In this document: piece by piece, positions 54,341-61,220 of the stretch
Numbering within the stretch: position 1 is the first letter of the stretch
Layout of the letters: every line of letters starts with the position of its first letter
Assembly (NCBI RefSeq): GCF_019968605.1
Contig: NZ_CP082966.1
Span: forward strand, 2,281,001-2,345,000
DNA from: Polaribacter litorisediminis
GTDB lineage: Bacteria > Bacteroidota > Bacteroidia > Flavobacteriales > Flavobacteriaceae
Direction of reading: 5' to 3'
DNA length: 64,000 nucleotides
Translations under genes and position numbers: made by a program
Notes under the pieces: model-generated
The model's input: the letters and a program-made list of their open reading frames with translations, nothing else
What the model was told of the DNA's origin: nothing
Databases searched by the model: none

Positions 54341-54465
54341 AGAGCATTCATGTTAAAAATCAATCAAAAATAACAATTTGCTAACAATTGTAGCGTTAAC
54401 AACGCTATAAAACTTTAACAAAGGTAAAAAAGTATGCAATCCTTTTAAAAACAGCATTTTTGTTC

Positions 54466-54473
54466 TATGTTTG
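54466..54473 (+). promoter_or_regulatory. Candidate -7 box for the 54514 gene
   Basis: TATGTTTG fits TAnnTTTG and lies 40 bp before the ATG. No TTG lies at the usual -33 distance. Confidence 0.4.
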
Positions 54474-54513
54474 TTTAGCGTATAAATTTTAATTTAAAAT
54501 TCTTTTTTAAGCG

Positions 54514-55686
54514 ATGAATAACCTGCTATTGAAAACATCTTTTTTCTTATTTTTTTTTACTTTTTCATCTATCTACAGTCAATATACAGAGGTTATCAAC
54601 TCAAATAAACCAGGTTTTTCAGAGAGTCCGTATAGCGTAGGCACGGGAGTTTATCAATTAGAAAGTAATTTATTTTTTAGAAACACCTCTATAGAACCTA
54701 CTTTTTCTATACCACAATCTTTTGGTTTAAACCTGTTCTTTAGAACTAGCTTTTTATTAGAAAAGCTAGAAGTAAATGCGCAAATAAGTTTACAGAGAGA
54801 TCAAATAGCCTTTAAAAATATTTTTAACTCTCAATACACCGAAACAGGTCTTGGTATGGCGACCATTGGTGCAAAGTATTTAATCTTTCAACAAGAATAT
54901 GAAGACAAAAGTAAAGAAATAAGAAGTTGGAAAAGAAGAAATGCCTTTGATAAAAAAAGATTGATTCCTTCTGTTGCTGTTTATGCTGGTATAAACACCG
55001 ATTTTGTTAGCGACATCCATAAAACAGGAAGTATTTCTCCAAAAGCTGGGGTACTCTTGCAGCAAAACTTGAGGAATGATTTTAATTTAATTACCAATGT
55101 TTTCTATGACAAAATTGGTACAGAATTTTCAGAATTATCATATATAATTACAGGAACCTATAATTTTGACCGTCGATGGTCTGCTTTTTTAGAAAATCAA
55201 ACTGTGTTTCAAAAAAATCAAAATAACACCAACTTAGGTACTGGTTTGGCTTTTTTATACAATAAAGACCTGCAAATTAATACTTCTATAAGATATTTAA
55301 TAGAGGGTGAATCCAAAGGTTCTTATCTTGGCCTTGGGGCTTCTTATCGAATTGACAAACACAAAGACCCTTTCAAGGAATTAGACGAAAACGGAGAGGT
55401 AATTAAAGACCAACCTATTGCAGCGTATAATAAAAAACAACAAGGTTTTTTCGGCAGAATTCTTAGCGTTTTCAGTAAAAATAAAGACAATAAGAATAGT
55501 ACAAAAAGACCTAAAAGAGCTAAAAGACCAAAATCTAGTAAGAAAAAAAATGGTTTCTTTAGTTTGTTTGACAAAAAGAAAAAGAAAGACAAAAAGAAAG
55601 ACAAAAAGAAAAAGCAAAAAACAGAAACAGAAACAGAAACAGAAACAGAAACAGAAACAGAAATTAAAGAACTCAAAACGAAGTAA
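54514..55686 (+). CDS. Outer-membrane transporter-like protein with low-complexity Lys and Thr-Glu tail
   Basis: The 390-residue protein has a signal peptide (FFTFSSIYSQ) and a beta-barrel-like region resembling Bacteroidota meta-pathway/transporter proteins (VINSNKPGFSESPYSVGTGV at about 23-42). The barrel ends near residue 290 (YLGLGASYRID). The rest is a basic, low-complexity cytosol- or periplasm-exposed tail: KNKDNKNSTKRPKRAKRPKS, then KKKKKDKKKDKKKKQK. Seven exact Thr-Glu repeats end it (55621-55662, ACAGAA units). The tail is presumably disordered. Function unknown. Confidence 0.72.
   Translation: MNNLLLKTSFFLFFFTFSSIYSQYTEVINSNKPGFSESPYSVGTGVYQLESNLFFRNTSIEPTFSIPQSFGLNLFFRTSFLLEKLEVNAQISLQRDQIAFKNIFNSQYTETGLGMATIGAKYLIFQQEYEDKSKEIRSWKRRNAFDKKRLIPSVAVYAGINTDFVSDIHKTGSISPKAGVLLQQNLRNDFNLITNVFYDKIGTEFSELSYIITGTYNFDRRWSAFLENQTVFQKNQNNTNLGTGLAFLYNKDLQINTSIRYLIEGESKGSYLGLGASYRIDKHKDPFKELDENGEVIKDQPIAAYNKKQQGFFGRILSVFSKNKDNKNSTKRPKRAKRPKSSKKKNGFFSLFDKKKKKDKKKDKKKKQKTETETETETETETEIKELKTK
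55621..55662 (+). repeat. Seven-unit ACAGAA hexanucleotide repeat (in-frame Thr-Glu)
   Basis: The unit ACAGAA is repeated seven times without interruption and encodes seven Thr-Glu pairs near the end of the coding region. Because the unit is 6 bp, copy-number change keeps the frame and only lengthens or shortens the tail. Confidence 0.92.
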
Positions 55687-55715
55687 ACAATCCTTAGAAA
55701 TACTATTTTTGTGGT

Positions 55716-56837
55716 ATGATTAGTATCAAAAAAATTACAACAAAAAAGGAGATGAAACAATTTGTTACATTTCCTTTTTCACTATACAAGAATAATCCTT
55801 ATTGGGTACCGCCCATTATAAAAGATGAAATTGCCAATTTTAACCCCAAAAAAAACCCTGTATTTGAGAATGCTGATGCTCATTTTTTTTTAGCCTATCA
55901 AGACAAAAAAATTGTAGGTAGAGTAATCGCTATTATTAATTGGTATGAAGTTAACAAACAACAAATCAAAAAAATACGTTTTGGCTGGTTTGATGTTATT
56001 GATGATATTGAGGTTACAAAAGTATTGCTCGAAAAAGTAAATGAAATTGGACGCGCAAATAATTTAGAATATATAGAAGGGCCAGTTGGTTTTAATAATT
56101 TGGATAAAACAGGGGTTTTGATTGATGGATTCGATCATATAGGAACCATGATTACTTGGTACAATCATCCATATTATAAGGAGCATTTAGAACAATTGGG
56201 GTTTGTAAAAGAAAAAGAATATTTAGAAAATAAATTTAAATTTAGTAATGTTGATGGTTTTTATTTTAATAGAATAAGCAACATTATAAAAAATAGATAT
56301 TCTTTAAAGGCTCTCGATTTCACAAAAACAAAAGATATTTTGCCGTATATAGATGAAATGTTTGAAGTTTTTAGTGCAGCGTATTCAAAACTATCAACAT
56401 TTGTACCTATTTCTGATGCTCAAATTGCTTTTTTTAAGAAGAAATACATCAGTTTTATCAATCCAGAATACATTAAATTTGTGGTTGATAAAGAAAATAA
56501 ATTAATAGCATTTGCTATTGTAATGCCATCTTTTTCAGAAGCATTGCAAAAATCTAAAGGAAAATTATTTCCTTTTGGTCTTTTCCATTTATTAAAAGCT
56601 AGGAAAAAAGCAAAAGATGTAACGTTCTATTTAATTGGTGTACATCCAGAATATCAAAATAAGGGTGTTCATGCTATTATTTTTGATCAATATTATAAAA
56701 CATTTAAACCTTTAGGAATCGAGAACTGTATTAGAACTCCAGAATTAGAAGATAATGAAGCTATTCAAAAATTGTGGAAAGACTTTGACCCAGTAACACA
56801 TAAAAGACGAAGAACGTATCGAAAAAGTATTCAGTGA
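55716..56837 (+). CDS. GNAT-like N-acetyltransferase family protein
   Basis: The 373-residue protein starts MISIKKITTKKEMKQFVTFP, with YWVPPIIKDEIANFNPKKNP typical of large Bacteroidota GNAT-type proteins. It then has FLAYQDKKIVGRVIAII (beta strands around the acetyl-CoA site), GRANNLEYIEGPVGFN (about 108-123) and a C-terminal GNAT half LIGVHPEYQNKGVHAIIFDQ (about 308-327). Substrate unknown. The stop codon TGA (56835-56837) lies inside the first unit of a heptamer repeat. Confidence 0.82.
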   Translation: MISIKKITTKKEMKQFVTFPFSLYKNNPYWVPPIIKDEIANFNPKKNPVFENADAHFFLAYQDKKIVGRVIAIINWYEVNKQQIKKIRFGWFDVIDDIEVTKVLLEKVNEIGRANNLEYIEGPVGFNNLDKTGVLIDGFDHIGTMITWYNHPYYKEHLEQLGFVKEKEYLENKFKFSNVDGFYFNRISNIIKNRYSLKALDFTKTKDILPYIDEMFEVFSAAYSKLSTFVPISDAQIAFFKKKYISFINPEYIKFVVDKENKLIAFAIVMPSFSEALQKSKGKLFPFGLFHLLKARKKAKDVTFYLIGVHPEYQNKGVHAIIFDQYYKTFKPLGIENCIRTPELEDNEAIQKLWKDFDPVTHKRRRTYRKSIQ

Positions 56838-56929
56838 GCAGTGAGCTGTGAGCAGTGAGCAGTGAGCAGTGAGCAGTGAGCAGTAAGCAGTAAGCAGTAA
56901 GCAGTAAGCAGTAAGCAGTAAGCAGTAAG
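56832..56929 (+). repeat. 14-unit heptamer tandem repeat spanning a stop codon
   Basis: Fourteen 7-bp units fill exactly 98 bp. The first seven are CAGTGAG (the third is CTGTGAG) and the last seven are CAGTAAG. The stop of the preceding gene is the TGA of the first unit, so the array starts in the last codons of that gene. The two variants are sorted into two blocks, consistent with expansion in steps. Confidence 0.95.
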
Positions 56930-56958
56930 TAAAAATAAAAGTTTTGAAATTGTAACAA

Positions 56959-57003
56959 GTTTTCGATACAAAATTTCTGAAAAAGAAATTTCACTCGAAC
57001 TGA
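56959..57003 (-). repeat. Hairpin element, AAATTTCT stem variant
   Basis: AAATTTCT (56971-56978) pairs with AGAAATTT (56984-56991) around GAAAA. The flanks TTTCGATACA on the left and CACTCGAACTGA on the right match the reversed flanks of the hairpin modules in the 13.2-17 kb island. The stem sequence is different from both variants in the island, yet pairing and loop are preserved. Confidence 0.82.
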
Positions 57004-57093
57004 TATATGCGTATTTCTCTTAAATTTTAAACTTTTTAAGCACAACAGTAAGCATCTTGAATCTTAAATTTTAAACCTTGAACCGTTAACACC

Positions 57094-57801
57094 ATGCAAC
57101 TATTTTATAACGCTGATATTGATTCAAACACCTCTACACTAACTTTTGATAAGATAGAAAGCCGCCATATTGTGCGTGTTTTAAGAAAAAAAGAAAGCGA
57201 TATTCTACATATTACCAACGGAAAAGGTTTTTTGTTTGATGCAAAAATTATAATTGCCAGTGATAAAAAGTGCCTTGCAGAGATTATTAAGATTCAAGAA
57301 AAACCAAAACCTTGGTCTTATTATGTGCACATTGCCATTGCACCCACAAAAAATAACGACAGAATTGAATGGTTTTTAGAAAAAGCTACAGAAATTGGTA
57401 TTGACGAAATTACACCCATTATTTGCAGTAATTCTGAGCGTAGAATCGTAAAATTAGAACGGTTTGAAAAAATCATTCAATCGGCAATGAAGCAATCTTT
57501 AAAATTTACGCTTCCTAAAATTAATGAACCCGTGAAGTTCAATGAATTTATAAATCAAGATTTTGAAGGCACAATTTGTATTGCGCATTGCGAGGAACAA
57601 CATAAAAATTTGCTACAATCTATTGTAAAACCATTACAAAAAACAACCATTTTAATTGGTCCTGAAGGCGATTTTTCTTTGGATGAAATAAAAAAAGCGT
57701 TAAATAAAAAATGTATACCCATTTCTTTAGGAGAAAGTAGATTGCGCACGGAAACTGCGGGCTTAGTTGCTTTAAATACTATTTCTTTTATCAATCAATA
57801 A
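57094..57801 (+). CDS. rsmE: 16S rRNA (uracil1498-N3)-methyltransferase
   Basis: RsmE methylates N3 of U1498 in the ribosomal decoding site using SAM. The 235-residue protein has an N-terminal PUA-like domain (RHIVRVLRKKESDILHIT), KNNDRIEWFLEKATEIGIDE, then the SPOUT knot with LIGPEGDFSLDEI (about 185-197) and the C-terminal signature LGESRLRTETAGLVAL. ATG 57094 is preceded by a 256-bp stretch containing the heptamer array and a hairpin element. Confidence 0.95.
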   Translation: MQLFYNADIDSNTSTLTFDKIESRHIVRVLRKKESDILHITNGKGFLFDAKIIIASDKKCLAEIIKIQEKPKPWSYYVHIAIAPTKNNDRIEWFLEKATEIGIDEITPIICSNSERRIVKLERFEKIIQSAMKQSLKFTLPKINEPVKFNEFINQDFEGTICIAHCEEQHKNLLQSIVKPLQKTTILIGPEGDFSLDEIKKALNKKCIPISLGESRLRTETAGLVALNTISFINQ

Positions 57802-57844
57802 AATCATTTTTACTATATTGCTTAAAATTATCCTTCAATAATAT

Positions 57845-58486
57845 ATGAAGCAATTTATAACCATATGCATTCTTTCTATCTTTTTACAAAGTAACGCACA
57901 AGATGTCGCTATTTTAAAATATAATGGCGGCGGCGATTGGTATGCAAATCCTACTGCAATTCCTAATTTAGTAGCATTTACAAACCAAAATATAAAAACA
58001 TCAATTTCTAAAAACCCAGAAAATGTTGCTGTCAATAGCGAAGATATTTTTAATTTTCCGATATTGTTTATGACAGGTCATGGAAACGTTTTCTTTTCTG
58101 ATGAAGAAGCGACCAATTTAAAAAACTATTTAATTTCTGGAGGATTTTTACATATTTCTGATAATTATGGTTTGGATAAATTTATCAGAAGAGAACTCAA
58201 AAAAGTGTTTCCTACCTTAAAATTTAGAGAAATTCCAAGCAATCATGCTATTTACAATCAAACATTTAAATTTCCTGAAGGAATCCCAAAAATTCATGAA
58301 CATGATAAAAAATCAGCACAAGGTTTTGGGTTATTTTACCAAGGAAGATTAATTATTTTTTACGATTATGAAACCGATTTAAGTGATGGTTGGGAAGATG
58401 AAATTATACACAACAACCCGAAAGAAGTTAGAGAAAAAGCCTTAAAAATGGGCGCAAATATAATTGAGTATGCTTTTACAAACTAA
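57845..58486 (+). CDS. DUF4159-family secreted protein
   Basis: The 213-residue protein has a signal peptide (ICILSIFLQSNAQ) and then VAILKYNGGGDWYANPTAIP, the typical DUF4159 start. Further blocks are FPILFMTGHGNVFFSDEEA and YLISGGFLHISDNYG. The C-terminus contains DLSDGWEDE. The fold resembles a glutamine-amidotransferase-like N-terminal region of MoxR-linked proteins, but no activity is known. It overlaps the following gene by 17 bp. Confidence 0.85.
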   Translation: MKQFITICILSIFLQSNAQDVAILKYNGGGDWYANPTAIPNLVAFTNQNIKTSISKNPENVAVNSEDIFNFPILFMTGHGNVFFSDEEATNLKNYLISGGFLHISDNYGLDKFIRRELKKVFPTLKFREIPSNHAIYNQTFKFPEGIPKIHEHDKKSAQGFGLFYQGRLIIFYDYETDLSDGWEDEIIHNNPKEVREKALKMGANIIEYAFTN

Positions 58487-59414
58487 TCCGAATATCAATA
58501 TCGATGACATTAAAATAAACTTCGATTCTAGTGGCTTATGGGTCTTAAACATTGCTATTGCGATAATTATGTTTGGTGTTGCTTTGTCTATTACCATAGA
58601 CGATTTTAAAAGACTGTTTAAAAACCCAAAAATAGTTTTTGTGGGCATTCTATCGCAATTTATCTTATTACCTGCCGCTACTTTTTTAGCCATTATACTC
58701 CTTGAACCTCACCCTAGCTTTGCCTTAGGAATGATGATGATTGCCGCATGTCCTGGTGGAAATGTTTCTAATTTTTTTAGTAAAATGGCTGGTGGAAATG
58801 CCGCGCTTTCTGTTAGCTTAACGGCTTTTGCAACCCTAATTTGTATTTTTATGACACCTTTTAATTTACAATTTTGGGGAAGTTTGTATGAGCCTACAAA
58901 TATCATATTAAAATCAGTAGAACTCAATTGGGTAGATTTATTAAAACTCGTTTCCTTAATTTTAGGCATTCCGTTAGTCGCCGGAATGCTCATCAAAAAT
59001 TATCATTCAGAAATGGCCATAAAAATAGAAAAAGTTTTAAAACCGATTTCTATGAGCGTTTTTATAATACTAATTTTTGTAGCCTTTTCTCAAAATTTAG
59101 ATATTTTTATCAGCTATATCCATCATGTAATCTTCTTGGTGATTTTTCATAATATCTTTGCTTTTATATTAGGTTTTTATACTTCAAAGATTTTTGGACT
59201 CAATAAAAAAGATTGTAAAACTATTTCTATGGAAACAGGAATTCAAAATGGTGGTCTCGGACTTTTATTAATTTTTGGCTTCTTTGATGGTCTTGGTGGT
59301 ATGGCTTTATTAGCCGCTTTTTGGGGGATTTGGGATGTTTTTTCTGGCATGGCTTTGGCTACTTTTTGGGGTAGAAAAAAACAAGCAGTATTGAAACAGC
59401 AAAAAATAGTATAA
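58470..59414 (+). CDS. Bile acid:sodium symporter family protein
   Basis: The protein is 314 residues from ATG 58470 (MLLQTNPNINIDD); a TTG at 58464 adds two codons. It has about nine to ten membrane helices with the BASS motifs GVALSITIDDFKRLFKNPK, CPGGNVSNFFSKMAGGNAAL (about 92-111) and ETGIQNGGLGLLLIFG (about 255-270), the Na+-site crossover. The family moves organic anions with Na+; the substrate is unknown. It overlaps the DUF4159 gene end by 17 bp. Confidence 0.9.
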   Translation: MLLQTNPNINIDDIKINFDSSGLWVLNIAIAIIMFGVALSITIDDFKRLFKNPKIVFVGILSQFILLPAATFLAIILLEPHPSFALGMMMIAACPGGNVSNFFSKMAGGNAALSVSLTAFATLICIFMTPFNLQFWGSLYEPTNIILKSVELNWVDLLKLVSLILGIPLVAGMLIKNYHSEMAIKIEKVLKPISMSVFIILIFVAFSQNLDIFISYIHHVIFLVIFHNIFAFILGFYTSKIFGLNKKDCKTISMETGIQNGGLGLLLIFGFFDGLGGMALLAAFWGIWDVFSGMALATFWGRKKQAVLKQQKIV

Positions 59415-59756
59415 TTTAAATATTTCAAACTACGCCGTTCAAATAATAAATACAAAATCTTTGCCATGGGCTGAAAAAAATTCTAAAGAGAAATCGGCAT
59501 TTACAAGCCAGATAGGTTTGCGGAAGTCAAATAATTTCGGTTTTATAGCTTCATTTTTTTCAAAATTAACATTTATAATTCTTTGAGATTATGATAAACT
59601 AAAATGATTTTTTTCTTTACCTAAAAGTAAAAAATAAAGCATAGCTGCACAGTTACGATTTCATTTTAGTTAAAATAGAAATGAAAAAAGCACATGGTAA
59701 TGCGATCATTTAAAAATGATAAATTGTAAAAGTTTTATTAAAATTACAACTAAAAC
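59415..59756. other. 342-bp interval, no gene recognised
   Basis: No convincing frame, terminator or repeat is visible. An imperfect inverted repeat near 59665-59690 (TTTCATTTTAG...AATAGAAATGAA) is a weak hairpin. A short open stretch near 59456 ends without a start codon. I assign nothing. Confidence 0.4.
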
Positions 59757-60818
59757 ATGAGTATTAAAAAAATTTGGTATGAAAGTGCAAGACTTTTTTT
59801 AAAGATTAGTTTGCATTTTTATGCGAAAAAAATAAAAGTTTATGGTAAAAATAATATCCCCAAAAAAGGAGCTGTTTTGTTTGCCATTAACCACCCTAAT
59901 GCATTGATGGATCCTTTATTTGTGACCTCTAAAAATAAAAGAGAAAATCATTATTTAGTAAGAGCCGATGTTTTTAAAAAACCGCTTATAAAAAAAGCGC
60001 TGGCTACCTTAAATTTAATGCCTATTTATAGAATTCGAGATGGCAGAAAACAACTTTCTAACAATCAAGAAATTTTTGAGCAGTGTTTTGATATTCTTAA
60101 GAGAGAAGAAACTCTAATTATTTTTCCACAAGGAGGCCATTCTAGAGACAGAAATATAAAGCCTTTAAGTAAAGGATTTACAAGAATTGTTTTTGGAGCT
60201 TTAGAGAAAAATCCAACGTTAGAAATTAGCGTGATTCCCGTAGGGATTACTTATCAAAATTCATCATCTTTTCCCTCTAAAGTTTGTATTCATTTCGGTG
60301 AACATATTAATTCGAGAGAAATTCTGAGTAAAAATGAGAAACCAAAAGCGATTCATATTTTAAAAAATGAAGTTCGTATTCAACTAGAAAAATTAACGGT
60401 TCATATTCCGGATGATGAGAATTATGCGGCTACTCTAAATAAGTTAAATCAAGCTAATGTCGATTTTACAAATATTAATGCGGTAAATAAAATGATTGCT
60501 GAAAATAACTTCCCTAAAGCTAAAAAAAAACCAGTGAATATTTTAAAGCCCTTATATTATATTATTTTGCTGAATAGTATTTTTCCTTTAATCATTTGGA
60601 AAAAAATATCCAAAAGCATTGGTGAAATTGAATTTGTAGATACCATGAAATTTGCTACTAACGTTATCAGTTTCCCAATATTTTATACCTTGCAAGCTTT
60701 AGTTATTCGTTTTTTCTTTGGATGGAATATCGCAGTAATTTATTGGTTTCTTTCTTTTTTATTGGTCTTTTTATATACTAAATTTTCTGTTTTAAATACT
60801 GAAGACCAACTGCTGTAA
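59757..60818 (+). CDS. 1-acyl-sn-glycerol-3-phosphate acyltransferase-like protein (PlsC family)
   Basis: PlsC enzymes acylate lysophosphatidic acid. The 353-residue protein has NHPNALMD (about 44-51), the NHx4D catalytic box in which His and Asp are essential. FPQGGHSRD (about 123-131) fits the glycerol-phosphate block. A C-terminal half with two membrane helices (ILKPLYYIILLNSIFPLIIW and YTLQALVIRFFFGWN) is longer than the canonical PlsC. A related role such as lysophospholipid or ornithine-lipid acylation is possible. ATG 59757 follows a non-coding gap. Confidence 0.88.
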   Translation: MSIKKIWYESARLFLKISLHFYAKKIKVYGKNNIPKKGAVLFAINHPNALMDPLFVTSKNKRENHYLVRADVFKKPLIKKALATLNLMPIYRIRDGRKQLSNNQEIFEQCFDILKREETLIIFPQGGHSRDRNIKPLSKGFTRIVFGALEKNPTLEISVIPVGITYQNSSSFPSKVCIHFGEHINSREILSKNEKPKAIHILKNEVRIQLEKLTVHIPDDENYAATLNKLNQANVDFTNINAVNKMIAENNFPKAKKKPVNILKPLYYIILLNSIFPLIIWKKISKSIGEIEFVDTMKFATNVISFPIFYTLQALVIRFFFGWNIAVIYWFLSFLLVFLYTKFSVLNTEDQLL

Positions 60819-60841
60819 AAATTTAAGTTTCGTATTTCTTT

Positions 60842-61066
60842 CATTGTTGTCCGATAAAAGATAAAAAGACCGCTTTCGCTGTTAGAATCAAGAACAAAGA
60901 CTTGACTTTAACTAACTGAAAAACAATATTATTACGATTTTAAATTTTTCGATACATCATAAATTCTGAAGCGGTTGTAATAGCAAGGTGTACTACTTTA
61001 AAAAATCTTGAAAATCAAAACTATCAATACTTTAAAACAATTTAGCTAATTTTAATCGGACAACAC
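60842..61066 (+). mobile_element. 225-bp MITE-like element with 9-bp target duplication, copy 2
   Basis: It starts CATTGTTGTCCGATAAAAG and ends TAATCGGACAACAC. The element body matches copy 1 at 46966-47192 throughout, with scattered substitutions. The 9-bp direct repeat TATTTCTTT flanks it at 60833-60841 and 61067-61075. Copy 1 has two extra bases (TA) between CAACAC and its direct repeat. Confidence 0.87.
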
Positions 61067-61220
61067 TATTTCTTTAAAGAAGCATTTGATAGATCTCTAG
61101 AATTTTGTGACACATGGCGGCATTTCAAACCAGAATTGATATTAAAACAAGCACCCGCAAAAACACAATCAGCTTAAAGACCTAAATTTTAATGCATTTA
61201 CTTTTAAAAAATCATTTTGA
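61067..61220. other. Intergenic stretch with a short unassigned frame
   Basis: A plus-strand frame with no start runs from the right target duplication and ends LKQAPAKTQSA at 61177. It is open for 34 codons after 61076 and does not continue on the other side of the MITE. No family is recognised, so it may be chance or a relic. Confidence 0.35.

Noticed and set aside
54361..54402. Candidate -7 box TATTTTTG upstream of the DUF4834 gene (minus strand)
   Set aside because: The -33 partner is at an unsuitable spacing, and A/T-rich sequence gives such matches by chance.
56761..57045. Minus-strand 94-codon frame over the heptamer array, translating to LLLTAYC repeats
   Set aside because: It is open only because the heptamer has no stop in that frame; no start context or homologue.
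61076..61177. 34-codon frame ending LKQAPAKTQSA beside the MITE
   Set aside because: The frame does not continue across the MITE and no start is present, so an interrupted gene could not be shown.
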